Positions 18,235-28,077 of a DNA stretch of 64,000 nucleotides are shown piece after piece. The position numbers and the translations under genes were made by a program. Position 1 is the stretch's first letter. Each line of letters begins with the position of its first letter. The stretch is from Chloroflexi bacterium OLB13 (GTDB taxonomy: Bacteria > Chloroflexota > Anaerolineae > Aggregatilineales > Phototrophicaceae): contig JZRA01000009.1 in NCBI GenBank assembly GCA_001567485.1, forward strand, positions 62,001 through 126,000, written 5' to 3'. The notes under the pieces were generated by a model. The model saw nothing but the letters and a program-made list of their open reading frames with translations. It did no database searches and had not been told where the DNA came from.

Positions 18235-20073
18235 CTAGTTCGCCCCCGTCAACGCCGCTTCGACATCGTCCAGCACCTTCATCACAGCAACCGGGCCGCC
18301 GCTGCTCGTCCACAGCGAGCCATCCACGACGATCAGATGCCCGTTCTTGACCACCTCCAGCGCTTGGAAAAGCGGATTCTTGAGCGCCTCATCGAGCGCC
18401 GTTACCGCGTCTCCTTCGGCTTGCAGCGTCCCGACGAACGCCCAGTCGACGTCGATCACGCCGAGCGATTCAAGGCTGAGCGGCGCCGAGTGCGGATGGC
18501 CGGCTTGCAGGTCGGGGATGTGTTCCGGCGAGGTCAAGCCGAGGTCGAAGATCACCGCGCTGACGAACGTCATCGGCGCCATGACCTGCGGGCCTTCAGC
18601 TGCCCAGCGTGCGACGATGAACTGATCGTCCAAGTGGTCGGCCAGCGTGGTCTGAAGCTCCGCGATACGCGCCTCGTACTCGGCAAGGAAGGCATCTGCG
18701 GCGTCGGTCTGGTTGACCGCATCCGCGACGGTCAGGAAGTGCGCCTTCCAGTCGCGTCCGTTGACGTACGTATCGACCGTCGGCGCGATCGCGTTGAGCT
18801 GTTCCAACACCGCAGGGTCAGACAAACCGGCGGCGAGGATGACATCGGGATCGAGCTGCAAGACCAGTTCAAGGTTCGGCGTAAAGAAGTTGCCGACAAC
18901 CGCCATGTCGTCGGTGATGAGATCGGCCAGATAGCGCGGCGGCTCCTGCTGCCCGCGGCCGTTCGTGATCCCCACCGGCGTGATGCCGAGCGCGAGCAGC
19001 GCGTCCAGGTCGGAGTCGGTGACGGTCACGATACGCTGTGGATCCTCAGGCACGCATACGTTGGCGATCGGGCGCAGGCCTGCTTCACAGGCGGCGGCAC
19101 TGGCAGCGCCGGCGAGCGCTTCAAGCTGCGGCAGCACGTTCTCAAGCGCATACGGCAGGCTGAGTACCGAGCTAAACCCGAGCGCGTCCTCCACCGCCGG
19201 CTCGAAGTACAGCACACGGCCGTCCTTCACCGCCTCCAGTTGGCTGAACAACGGCTGCGACTCCAACCCTTCGCGTCCGCCCTCGACGAACTGCATATTG
19301 ACCACGGCGACCACGTCCTGATCGATCAAGTCGATGCGCTCGGCGCTGAGGTTAGCGAAGAACTGATCGCCGGCGGCGGCTAGCAGCTCCTCCGGCATTA
19401 CGAGGCCGAGGTCGGTGAAGAACCGTCCGCGCACGTCTTGCGCCGTGTAGAAACCGAACGTGCCGTTGTAGTAGTAGACCGAAGCGACCGTCTTTCCGGC
19501 CAGTCCAGCGATTCGTGCGCGTGCGTCGGCGAACTGCGCCTCAACATCGGCGACGAGCGCTGCGGCCTCGGCCGATTTGCCGACCGCATCTCCGATGAGT
19601 TGAGTCGCTTCCTGCCACGGCATGCCGAAGTCGATATAGTCGCCCGACTGAGCGATGGTGGGCGCGATCTGTGACAGCAGGTCGTACTCGTCCTGCGTGA
19701 TGCCTGCGCTCACCGCGATGATGAGATCCGGCGACAGCGCGAGGATCGCCTCGTAATTGAGCGCGCCGAAGTCCATGGTCAACACGTCCGGCGTGGCGTC
19801 GCCAGCGGCCTCGACGGCCCACGGGAAGATCGCGTATGGAGTGTCGCTGTACCAGTAGCGAACGGCGACCGGGGTGATGCCCAACGCGAACAAGGGGTCT
19901 TGGTCAGTGTATCCGAGCGAGAGTACCCGCTCTGGCGCTTGCGTAATCGTCGTGCTGCCAAATTTGTGCTCAACCGTGACGGGGAACGTCCCGTCGGATG
20001 TTTCCTGCGCAGCGGCCGGGATGAGGCCGAGCAGGAGCGCGAGCACGACAATCAGGAGATTCCGGTAAGACAT
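18235..20073 (-). CDS. Tandem-fused iron/siderophore ABC substrate-binding protein (two BtuF/FecB-like domains)
   Basis: 612 aa from ATG at 20073 with GGAGGATTG upstream. The signal peptide (residues 1-22, ending PAAAQE) has no lipobox Cys. Two complete class III binding domains follow: residues ~30-315 ([46 protein letters not shown]) and ~335-605 ([41 protein letters not shown]). A cysteine pair lies in the linker ([18 protein letters not shown]). Usual family length is 300-380 aa, so this is a head-to-tail duplication. First gene of the operon. The fusion could bind two ligands or raise local ligand concentration. Confidence 0.92.
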   Translation of the reverse strand: MSYRNLLIVVLALLLGLIPAAAQETSDGTFPVTVEHKFGSTTITQAPERVLSLGYTDQDPLFALGITPVAVRYWYSDTPYAIFPWAVEAAGDATPDVLTMDFGALNYEAILALSPDLIIAVSAGITQDEYDLLSQIAPTIAQSGDYIDFGMPWQEATQLIGDAVGKSAEAAALVADVEAQFADARARIAGLAGKTVASVYYYNGTFGFYTAQDVRGRFFTDLGLVMPEELLAAAGDQFFANLSAERIDLIDQDVVAVVNMQFVEGGREGLESQPLFSQLEAVKDGRVLYFEPAVEDALGFSSVLSLPYALENVLPQLEALAGAASAAACEAGLRPIANVCVPEDPQRIVTVTDSDLDALLALGITPVGITNGRGQQEPPRYLADLITDDMAVVGNFFTPNLELVLQLDPDVILAAGLSDPAVLEQLNAIAPTVDTYVNGRDWKAHFLTVADAVNQTDAADAFLAEYEARIAELQTTLADHLDDQFIVARWAAEGPQVMAPMTFVSAVIFDLGLTSPEHIPDLQAGHPHSAPLSLESLGVIDVDWAFVGTLQAEGDAVTALDEALKNPLFQALEVVKNGHLIVVDGSLWTSSGGPVAVMKVLDDVEAALTGAN

Positions 20074-20344
20074 GGTGGTGCAATCCTCCGTCGGGGTGTG
20101 GCCCCGCGTACGCAGAGACAAAGTGCGCGCCCATGCTAAACGAGACCCGCGTCCGGTTTCCACGCCTTGCGTTAACCGGCGGGTTGGCCCGGCGCAAGTC
20201 TAAAGATGAGGGAGGGTGTAACCTGTGTGGCCGGACGTGGAAGAAAATGCGCAACGCCGGTTAAATACTGGCTTCGGCACGGCTAAACCCGCGGCCCGCA
20301 TGGACTTAGCCCGATGTTGATCTTCGTCCAGCGTCCGCGTGGGA
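20074..20344. other. Intergenic region upstream of the iron-transport operon
   Basis: 271 bp with no gene. It must carry the operon promoter, but no good -35/-10 pair is visible. CTTGCG (20165-20170) and CGCAAG (20193-20198) flank a GTTAACCGGCGGGTTGGC core, a possible iron-regulator site but not a clear Fur or DtxR box. Confidence 0.35.
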
Positions 20345-22342
20345 TCAGCGGGATGGGCCGGCGCGCAGCACGAACCGGAAGCGGGCGTCGTCCTCGAACC
20401 ACATCGGGAAGTTCGTGCCCCACACGTTGTTGTAGAGGTTGAAGTGTACGCCGCCGCTCATGTCAGGCAGTCGATTGTGAAAGTCGAGCAGGGAAGGCCG
20501 CCCCGGCGCGACCAGCACCGCGTCAAGCGAGCTGATCCGCGTGGTGGCTTTCGGGCCGTGATGGGTGACAGCCCCGTTGAATCCATGCAGGGTACGCGCG
20601 CCGCCGCTGATAACCTGCATCGGGTCGATCTCTCCGCCGAGCTTATGAATCGTCCACGCGCCTTCGCCGGAGTCGACCGGCAGTACCGTGAGCCAGAATG
20701 CTTCCGGCAGGCGGCACGCTGGCTTGCCAAACCACTGCACGTCGAGCGTGATGCCGCCGTCCGCGTCAACCACGTACTCGAGGGTGAGTACGGATGGCGC
20801 GCCGATCTGGCGGCAGTCGTCGGCGAACGACGTCTCAACGAGGATGTGCGTCGTGTCGCTGTCCTCACGCGTCCAAATTCCCTCGACGCGCGGATGCCAC
20901 GACCCGTGCGCATCGACCCGCAGGCCGGGCTTGGTGTTGTCCGGGTGCGCCCATACGCGCACGCTGCCATGTTCGCGGTCTCGAATATACTGATGCCAGT
21001 ATCGATCATAGTCCGCGCTGGAGAACGTCTCGTACGTCACGAGGCCGATGGGGTGAGTCGAGTCGGCCAACGTGTGCTGCGCCGGTTTCAAAATCAGCGT
21101 GTTGAGCGCGCCGGTTTTTTCGTCAACGCCAACACTCCACTGATCGGTCTCGAACGTGCTGCTCGGTGCGGCGCGATAACCGAACAAGTCAGGGCGTCTC
21201 GGCTTGATCGCCTCAAGCTCGGCCTCGGCGGCGGCTTGAAGCGCCGTACCGTCCAGCGTCTTGAGCGCATCGGTAATGTACGAACGCTGTTCCGTCCATG
21301 ACGCCTCAAAATGCTGGAACATCGGATCGGCGCGTTTCTCGGCAAGCACGGCCGTGGCGTAGTTCTCGTAGTCCGGCAAGAACGTCTTGAGATCCATGCC
21401 CCACGTGTGTTCAGGGATCATCAGCAGCGCGCGCTCGAACGCGCCGACCTGCGCATCGCTGGCGGCTCCCTCCGTGATCCACCGGTCACGCAGGCGCAGA
21501 AGTGCCTTGTACTGGCTGATCTTGGTCGGATCGGTGCCGACGCCGTGAATCCACGTATCGCCGATCTCGTCGGTGATCACCGGTAGATCGGGGTTTGCGC
21601 GTAGAAGGCATTCCGCGACCGCGTCGAGCGTCGAGCCGACAAACGTCGCGTTCGGAAACTGCTGGCGCAGTTTGGCATACGTCATGCGCACGCTGTCCGG
21701 CGACGGTGGGCCGTGGTTGTCGCCGGTGAACACGATGGCGACCGCCTCAGTCGTTCCGGGCAAGACCATGACATCACCGTAGACCTGCTGGTACATCATC
21801 AGCACGTCGGTCGACGTCGCTTCATCGCGCCATGTGAACACGGGCGGGACGGCGGGAACGGTCGCCGCCGGGTTGACGCCCACGTGGAACAGGCGCACAC
21901 CGGCCTCAGCCAGCAGGGGGATCATGGCGCGGGTATGTCCCGGCACGTCGGTCATCTTGGCGGCGATGGTGCGCTTGCCGAAGCGTGCGTCAAGCGTCTG
22001 CGACAGGCGGAGTCCACGGCGGAAAAGCCGTTCGTCCATCAGCTCGGTATGAGTCGTGAACGGCACGGCGTGCCACGCGACGAGGTCATCGCGTACCGCG
22101 TTCTCCATGCGCGTCCGTTGATCACTCGTGGCCCGTTCGAGGTACTCGTAAATCAGCCACGACCCGACCGTCCACCGGAACGGTTCCTCCGGGTGGCGTT
22201 CGCGCATGGTCTCCGCCAGCGTAATCGCGTTGGGGATGAACGTGTTCATGTACCGGTCGATCACCGAGCGCGCATAGTCGGTGAATCCGACGTCGAGATG
22301 CGTCTTGAAGATGACGTGCACAAGGTCGATGTCAGTGCGCAT
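20345..22342 (-). CDS. DUF5054 protein with a GH38-like catalytic domain
   Basis: 665 aa. The start reads HVIFKTHLDVGFTDYA, in which His15 and Asp17 align with the zinc ligands of GH38 enzymes. MTDVPGHTRAMIPLLAEAG places Asp132 where the GH38 nucleophile sits. The C-terminal ~270 residues are beta-rich (FETDQWSVGVDEKTGALNTL, YNNVWGTNFPMWFEDD). It matches DUF5054 by pattern; activity is unproven but a retaining glycosidase acting on an alpha-linked sugar is a reasonable guess. No signal peptide. Last gene of the GntR-LacI-controlled ABC operon, 12 bp after the PHP hydrolase, so it probably cleaves the imported glycoside. Confidence 0.85.
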   Translation of the reverse strand: MRTDIDLVHVIFKTHLDVGFTDYARSVIDRYMNTFIPNAITLAETMRERHPEEPFRWTVGSWLIYEYLERATSDQRTRMENAVRDDLVAWHAVPFTTHTELMDERLFRRGLRLSQTLDARFGKRTIAAKMTDVPGHTRAMIPLLAEAGVRLFHVGVNPAATVPAVPPVFTWRDEATSTDVLMMYQQVYGDVMVLPGTTEAVAIVFTGDNHGPPSPDSVRMTYAKLRQQFPNATFVGSTLDAVAECLLRANPDLPVITDEIGDTWIHGVGTDPTKISQYKALLRLRDRWITEGAASDAQVGAFERALLMIPEHTWGMDLKTFLPDYENYATAVLAEKRADPMFQHFEASWTEQRSYITDALKTLDGTALQAAAEAELEAIKPRRPDLFGYRAAPSSTFETDQWSVGVDEKTGALNTLILKPAQHTLADSTHPIGLVTYETFSSADYDRYWHQYIRDREHGSVRVWAHPDNTKPGLRVDAHGSWHPRVEGIWTREDSDTTHILVETSFADDCRQIGAPSVLTLEYVVDADGGITLDVQWFGKPACRLPEAFWLTVLPVDSGEGAWTIHKLGGEIDPMQVISGGARTLHGFNGAVTHHGPKATTRISSLDAVLVAPGRPSLLDFHNRLPDMSGGVHFNLYNNVWGTNFPMWFEDDARFRFVLRAGPSR

Positions 22343-22354
22343 GAGTCACGAGTT

Positions 22355-23749
22355 CTAGCGAGGTTGTCGCTCGATATAGATCGGGTTGGTGAGCGCGTGA
22401 ACGTGAGGCGCGTTCGGATCGCCTGAGATGATCTGAGCGCGCACATACGGCGTGTCGTGCACGTCGACGTCCACCTGCGCCTCCCATTCTAACTGGTCGA
22501 CCGCGAACTGTTGAGTGACGCCTTTTCCGGTGACGATCTGAAGCTGCAATCCTTGCGCACGGCGGGCGGATACGGCGACCAACAGGGAATCACCGCCGAT
22601 ACGCAGCGTATCGCCCATCATCGCGGCCCCGGACGACAGCAGGATTTCAGGCCCGTCCGGCGACTCGGTGACGTAGGCATGACCGACTTTCAGCGCATCC
22701 AGCAGCGCCGACGGTGACGGATCGCCGGGACAGTAGATGACGAGAGTCGGGTTGGCGAGCTTAGCGTGGTGCTCATGGTGGTGGAAATGGCAGTCACTGC
22801 CCCCGACGGCGACATATCGCGCGCCAGTTTTGAGCTTGGTTTCCCAATACGCCAGCGCGATCCTGTTCGTCGGCGGCCACGGCCCGTTCCATACCTCGAT
22901 GCAGTGGAACCCCGTGACCTCGGGATACGACCACTCCGGCCCGAACGGACGTGGATGGTTGCAGGAGATCAGGTAGCCAGCGGCGAGCGCGGCGTCTACC
23001 GCTGTTTGCATGTCGTCCTGCGAAAGCACGCGGAAGTCGATCCACGGCCCCGCCCCCCAGATGTTCCAATGTCCTTTGTAGGTCGTGACCTCCATGCCGG
23101 GGATGAGCATGAGGCGGGTCTCGGCGGATGCCAGCGCCACCTGCTGCGAAAGCACGTTGTGGTCGGTGATCGCCAGAAAGTCGAGGCCGAGCGTCTCTGC
23201 CTTGCGGATCACGGTCATCACGTCGCTGTCGCCGTCGCTGTGGTGCGTGTGACAGTGCAGCTCGCCTTTGTACCATCCGCTGGCGCGGCGCACGTCAGGG
23301 CGTGATACCGTGCTCAAGGGCAGACGGGCCGGAAACGACACAGGGGTCTCACCCTCCCCGATGGTCAGTTGAATCGTGACGCGGTAAGCACAGCCGCCCT
23401 CCGCGACCTTATAGGCGCCGAGGCAGATGTGCCATGTGCCGGGCTGGATGGGGCCAGATGAATAGCCGGGCGTTGCCGTATCCGTCGCGATGAAGAAAGC
23501 GCTTCGGGCACTGCCGCTCCAGCCCCGGAAACCCTCGCCCATGAACGCGTGTCCGCGCGGGTCGAAGATCCCGATATCGATGGTGTTGCCGCCGGTTAGG
23601 TGCGGGTCGCTGTCGATCGCGGCGGAGTAGGTGTACTCGACGTCGATCCGTTCGGTGTGCGGGGGCGCATCGAACGGCAGCATGGGATAGGTCAACGTTT
23701 GGCTGGGCGTCAGCGTGCCTTCTAAGACAAGCGTCTCGCTCCGGCTCAT
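22355..23749 (-). CDS. PHP-domain metallohydrolase (CehA/McbA type)
   Basis: 464 aa. Residues ~1-140 form a beta-rich domain of unknown role. The PHP domain follows: GELHCHTHHSDGD (metal-binding HCH and HxxD), LDFLAITDHNV, and a later SDCHFHHHEHH. PHP proteins hydrolyse phosphoesters or other bonds with two or three metal ions; CehA is a carbaryl hydrolase and most relatives are uncharacterised. The ATG overlaps the stop of the ABC ATPase (ATGA) and DUF5054 follows, so it is translationally coupled to the importer. No signal peptide. Substrate unknown. Confidence 0.9.
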   Translation of the reverse strand: MSRSETLVLEGTLTPSQTLTYPMLPFDAPPHTERIDVEYTYSAAIDSDPHLTGGNTIDIGIFDPRGHAFMGEGFRGWSGSARSAFFIATDTATPGYSSGPIQPGTWHICLGAYKVAEGGCAYRVTIQLTIGEGETPVSFPARLPLSTVSRPDVRRASGWYKGELHCHTHHSDGDSDVMTVIRKAETLGLDFLAITDHNVLSQQVALASAETRLMLIPGMEVTTYKGHWNIWGAGPWIDFRVLSQDDMQTAVDAALAAGYLISCNHPRPFGPEWSYPEVTGFHCIEVWNGPWPPTNRIALAYWETKLKTGARYVAVGGSDCHFHHHEHHAKLANPTLVIYCPGDPSPSALLDALKVGHAYVTESPDGPEILLSSGAAMMGDTLRIGGDSLLVAVSARRAQGLQLQIVTGKGVTQQFAVDQLEWEAQVDVDVHDTPYVRAQIISGDPNAPHVHALTNPIYIERQPR

Positions 23750-24828
23750 CGCAGCACTTGACCGTCTGGCCCAAAGAAGAAGAGATGATCCGCGTCAAAC
23801 GAGAGGTAGACCTCGTTGGGAAGCGGCGGCGCCTCATCCTCAAACAACCGGATTGTGATGAGCTGTTCGCCGACCCGGACGATGACCAGCGCCTCGCCGC
23901 CGAGCGTCTGCGTGACGTACAGCGTGCCCTTGATGGAATCGGCGGCCGGCTCGGTGAGAACCCGGATGTGTTCGGGGCGGACGCCCAGCGTGAATTGACT
24001 GCCTTTCGCTAACGCCGCGGGCAGGCGCAGCCCGGCGGCTGACATGGCCTGCGGCGAATCGCCGGTCTGGACGTATATGCTGCCGCCGTTGATTTCACAG
24101 GGAAGCAGGTTCATCGGTGGGTTGCCGATGAACGACGCAACGAACGTATTGACCGGGTGGCGGTAGATTTCCAGCGGCGTGCCGGCCTGCATAATACTGC
24201 CGTCCTTCATCACGACGATCTTGTCGGCCAACGCCATCGCCTCGGCCTGATCGTGGGTGACGTACACGGCGGTGATCCCGACCTCGCGCTGCAAGTGTTT
24301 GAGGAACGCGCGCGCTTCGAGGCGCAGCTTAGCGTCCAAGTTGCTCAGTGGTTCGTCAAACAGGAAGACCTGCGCATGGTGGACGACCGCGCGCGCGACG
24401 GCGACACGCTGCTGCTGCCCACCGGAAAGCTGGCCCGGACGCCGCGCAAGCAGCCCGCCGATCTGCAAGTTATTCGCTACTGACGTGACTTGTTCTTTAA
24501 GCTCGTTATGCGGCGCCCCGCGCACCTTGAGCGGATAGCCGATGTTGTCGAGAATCGTCATGTGCGGGTAAAGCGCGTAGTCCTGAAACACCATGGCGAC
24601 ATCGCGCGAACGCGGCGGCAGGCTCGTTACGTCCTTGCCATTGATGTGAATGCTGCCGCTGTCTGGCATCTCAAGGCCACTAATCATACGCAGCGTCGTG
24701 GTCTTGCCGCAGCCCGACGGCCCAAGCAGGGCGACGAATTCGCCGTCCGTCATCGACAAGCTGACCTCATTGACGGCGACCACTTTGCCGAACGTCTTGC
24801 GTAGGTTGCGTATTTCGATCGAAGCCAT
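23746..24828 (-). CDS. Sugar ABC importer ATPase (UgpC/MalK type)
   Basis: 360 aa, full length. Walker A GPSGCGKTTT, Q-loop FQDYALYPHMTI, signature LSGGQQQRVA, Walker B VFLFDEPLSNLDAK, switch YVTHDQAEAM, and a TOBE-containing C-terminal regulatory domain. ATPase of the CUT1 importer encoded just upstream. It could also serve the importers at 5438-8585 and 39711-43050, which have no ATPase gene of their own here; UgpC/MsmK-type ATPases are known to be shared. Confidence 0.97.
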   Translation of the reverse strand: MASIEIRNLRKTFGKVVAVNEVSLSMTDGEFVALLGPSGCGKTTTLRMISGLEMPDSGSIHINGKDVTSLPPRSRDVAMVFQDYALYPHMTILDNIGYPLKVRGAPHNELKEQVTSVANNLQIGGLLARRPGQLSGGQQQRVAVARAVVHHAQVFLFDEPLSNLDAKLRLEARAFLKHLQREVGITAVYVTHDQAEAMALADKIVVMKDGSIMQAGTPLEIYRHPVNTFVASFIGNPPMNLLPCEINGGSIYVQTGDSPQAMSAAGLRLPAALAKGSQFTLGVRPEHIRVLTEPAADSIKGTLYVTQTLGGEALVIVRVGEQLITIRLFEDEAPPLPNEVYLSFDADHLFFFGPDGQVLR

Positions 24829-24840
24829 CGATTCGCTCTC

Positions 24841-25665
24841 TTACTGTTTGATTCCGCCGAAGAAGCGGAAGCCATAGCGCCAATTGATCAACAGGTACAG
24901 AAGCAAGACCGGTATCGTGTACAGCACGGCATAGGCCGAGATGAGCCGGATTTGCGGCATGCCGCTTTCGAGATCGTAGAACAGGAAGAACGTCACCGAA
25001 GCGGGCATCAGCTTGATGTTGCGCAGCAGGATGAACGGCGTCAGAAACGACCCCCATGCGCCTACCAGCACCCAGATTCCGACGACCAGCACGCCGGGCC
25101 GCATGACCGGAAAGGTGACGTCTCGGAAGATTTGCAGCGGGGACGCGCCGGCCACCATCGCCGCTTCTTCGTACGAGCGCGGCACACTTTCGACGAAGTC
25201 CTGCATGATAAAGATCGCCGACGGGATCGAACCACCGATCATCACGAGGATGACGCCGATGTGCGTGTCGATCAGCCCGAGGTCATAGATCAGCTTGAAG
25301 ATCGGCACCATGCTGGCCGTGCCAGACACGACCGACGAGAACAGGATCAGCACGTAGGTCAGGATTTTGCGGCCGGGGAGGGTTCCGCGTGAAATGCCAT
25401 AGGCCGCCAGCGCTGCGATGAGGCTTGTGCCGACCATCGTGCCGATGCCGATGATTACGGAGTTTTGAAGCAGGCCGCGCATCGCCATCTCGTTGCTCAA
25501 GACTTCCTCAAAATTCGCCAGCGATGGGCTTTGAGGGATGGTGACTGACAGTGACGCCTGCGGGTTGAACGGCGCAAACACAAACCACAGCAGCGGCGTT
25601 ACGAAGAACACCGCGAGTATGACCGTAAAGCCGGTGAGTAGGATGCGCTGCATCGGCGATTTCAT
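24841..25665 (-). CDS. Carbohydrate ABC importer permease (MalG type)
   Basis: 274 aa from ATG at 25665, in an ATGA overlap with the MalF-type permease and with AGGGGAAG upstream; the long frame above it is antiparallel noise within that gene. Six membrane segments (first at residues ~8-28) and an EAA-like loop SYEEAAMVAGASPLQIFRD in which the usual DGA is AGA. Ends RYGFRFFGGIKQ. Energised by the ATPase 12 bp downstream. Confidence 0.94.
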   Translation of the reverse strand: MKSPMQRILLTGFTVILAVFFVTPLLWFVFAPFNPQASLSVTIPQSPSLANFEEVLSNEMAMRGLLQNSVIIGIGTMVGTSLIAALAAYGISRGTLPGRKILTYVLILFSSVVSGTASMVPIFKLIYDLGLIDTHIGVILVMIGGSIPSAIFIMQDFVESVPRSYEEAAMVAGASPLQIFRDVTFPVMRPGVLVVGIWVLVGAWGSFLTPFILLRNIKLMPASVTFFLFYDLESGMPQIRLISAYAVLYTIPVLLLYLLINWRYGFRFFGGIKQ

Positions 25666-26564
25666 GCGGTCTTCCCCTGTTGATTGCGTGAAACAAAGAG
25701 GTAGATACTCGCCAGAACGAGGTTGATGAGCATGACGACGACTGCGATCGCGCTGGCCTTGCCGAACTCGAAGAAGCGCAGGCCGACGCTGTAGGTGTAG
25801 ATGGAGATCACGTTGGTTCGGTTGATCGGGCCGCCGCCGGTGAGCAGGAACGGCGTGAACGTGTTGAACGTCCACAGCGTGATAAGGATCAGGTCGGTGG
25901 CGATATAGCGGCGCAGCAGCGGCAGCAGGATGTCGCGGAACTTCTGCCACGGGCTTGCGCCGATGACATCCGCCGTTTCCATGTAAGACGGCGGGATCGA
26001 CGCCAGCGCCGACGAGAACAGCAGCATCGAGAAAGCTGTCCCGCGCCATGTGTTGAACAAGATGATGCTGAACATCGGATAATCGAATAACCAGTCGAGC
26101 GGTTGTATCCCGATGGCCTGAAGCATCATATTGAGCGTGCCTTCAGGATCGAGATAGGCGAACCACGCGAACGCCACGACGACATCGGGGATGATCCACG
26201 CCGCGATGGCGAGCGTGAAGACGATCTCGCGCAGCAGGCCCTTGCGATTGTTGAAGGCTGTGGCGATACCGAGGCCGAGCATCGCCTGTCCTATCAGCGC
26301 CGAACCGATGACGAACTGCACCGTCAGCCAAAGGCTGTGGCCCATCTCGCCTTGGCGCATCCAGTCCTTCGTATTGAACAGTTCGACATAGTTTTGGAAA
26401 CCGACGTTCTGCGGGTTGATCGCGTTCGCCCCGACAAGCGTCTGGTTGGTGAAACTCATTTGAATGATCGAAAAGAACGGATACAGCAAGAACAGCGCAA
26501 TGAACACGAGCGCAGGGGCGAGGAACAGCAGGCTCAGTTCGCGCGAGAGGATCGCTTTCTGCAT
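25662..26564 (-). CDS. Carbohydrate ABC importer permease (MalF type)
   Basis: 300 aa, six membrane segments (first LLFLAPALVFIALFLLYPFF). Its EAA-like loop is degenerate (SYMETADVIGASPWQKFRD). It pairs with the MalG-type permease that overlaps its stop. It lies 108 bp downstream of the binding-protein gene, with a stem-loop in the gap. Confidence 0.94.
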   Translation of the reverse strand: MQKAILSRELSLLFLAPALVFIALFLLYPFFSIIQMSFTNQTLVGANAINPQNVGFQNYVELFNTKDWMRQGEMGHSLWLTVQFVIGSALIGQAMLGLGIATAFNNRKGLLREIVFTLAIAAWIIPDVVVAFAWFAYLDPEGTLNMMLQAIGIQPLDWLFDYPMFSIILFNTWRGTAFSMLLFSSALASIPPSYMETADVIGASPWQKFRDILLPLLRRYIATDLILITLWTFNTFTPFLLTGGGPINRTNVISIYTYSVGLRFFEFGKASAIAVVVMLINLVLASIYLFVSRNQQGKTA

Positions 26565-26615
26565 CAGTCAGTTCCGTTTCAGGTCGGGCAGATAAGGACG
26601 ACGGCGGGAAGTGGC

Positions 26616-26673
26616 GCAGCAAACCGGTGAGGCATCACAGCGGATGCCCCACCGGAAGACTTGCGTTTGCTGC
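26616..26673 (-). promoter_or_regulatory. Stem-loop between binding-protein and permease genes (3 of 5)
   Basis: Compound hairpin. Outer arms GCAGCAAAC (26616-26624) and GTTTGCTGC (26665-26673); inner arms CGGTGAGGCATC (26625-26636) and GATGCCCCACCG (26643-26654) with one mismatch and a 10-nt bulge. It touches the binding-protein stop codon and has no U-tract. Confidence 0.55.
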
Positions 26674-28030
26674 TAGTCCAGCGGAATGCGGATGACGTTG
26701 TCCTCGCCGACGATCTCGGTGACGGCCGCATCATACGCTTCCATCGCTTCCATCGGGGTCATTTCGCCCGAAACGATGCGCTCGGTCATCAGCTGGATCT
26801 GTGCGGAGACCTGATTGTATTCCGGCAGCTGCGGGCGGATGGTCGACAGCGGCAGCACCTCGCTGGCGATGCGCGTCATGACCTCGTCATTGGGAACCGA
26901 GACGTCGGTGCGGGCGCGGATACGCGGCTGCAGCACTTGCAGCGCATCGACCGAGTCCTTGCTGAACATATAGGTCAGCAGCTGCCACGCCAGATCAGGA
27001 TGGGCGGTGTTGGGGTTCAGCACGTAGCCCGTGCCGCCCGACGCCGACACGAAGTCCTGACCGCGATAGCCTGAACCGGGTTCCTTCGCCGGCATCATGG
27101 CAAAGTTCACGACCTCGTTGCGGTTCGCCATCGCGTAGTTGCCCGTCTCAGGAGCAATCGGGCCGCGCCAGAAGTAGTCACCCTCGACCAACATCGCAAC
27201 TTCGCCCTTCGAGAACGCCTCGAACGACAGGTCGCGGCCGTTCTGAACAAGCTGCCAGCGTACTTCGCCCAGCCCCTCGTCGATGTAGATGGTCTTGAAC
27301 AGTTCGAGCGTTTCAAGAATGGCCGGGCTGCTCACGATCCACTTGGCTTCGTCGAAGTCGTAGACGTGATGACCCGCGCCGAGCAGCGCCATGATGTATC
27401 CCTGTAGGTTGATGCTTCGCCCATGGCGGTGCCGGCGTTGAGCTGCAGCGGCGTGACACCCGGCAGGGCGGCCTTGATCGTGCGAGCCGCGTCAAGCAGT
27501 TCGGCCCAGCTCGTCGGCTGCCACTGTGCGGGCAGGCCCGCCTGCTGGAACAGATCCATGTTGTACCAGATCACGCGGCCATCCGTGCCGCGCGGGATGC
27601 CGAACACTTGGCCGTCAAAGCTCATGATAGCCTGAATGCCTTCCGGGATCACACTCCAGCCATCCCAGTCGAGCGCGCTGTCGCCGACGATCTCGGTCAG
27701 CGGCTTGAGCAGGCCGCCTTCGACAAATTCTGGCAGCCAGAAGCCGTCGAACGCGAGGATGTCCGAGCCGCCGCCAACGCCGAGATCGAGCACGAACTGC
27801 TGGCGCAGATCTTCACCGGCGCCGCTGAACTCAAGGACGTTGACGGTGACAGGCGTGCCAGCCTCGGCCATCATCGCCTCGAAGGCAGGCTTAACGGACT
27901 CTTGGAGCCATTGGAATTCGACACCGCTGGAGCCGGCGATGCTGATCTCGACCGGATCCTGTGCATGCACGACGCCGAAGAGCGCGACGACCACTACGAA
28001 TACGAGGAGCAATCTCAAGTATTTGGACAT
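26673..28030 (-). pseudogene. Extracellular sugar-binding protein, interrupted by one frameshift
   Basis: Two frames together make one family-1 binding protein of about 452 aa. The first (from ATG 28030) has a signal peptide ending GVVHAQD and runs to LNAGTAMGEAS; the second resumes with INLQGYIMALLGAGHHV and ends at 26673. Adding one base between 27413 and 27416 joins them (GEA-INLQGY). The break is in the conserved middle of the domain, so as written the protein is cut at about 205 real residues. Both halves look well conserved and all other genes of the operon are intact, which suggests a sequencing/assembly error or a very recent mutation. Role: ligand capture for the importer downstream. 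Confidence 0.85.
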
Positions 28031-28077
28031 GACTTTCCCTCCATCAATGGGATACGGCTGTCGCCGACGGTGAACTC

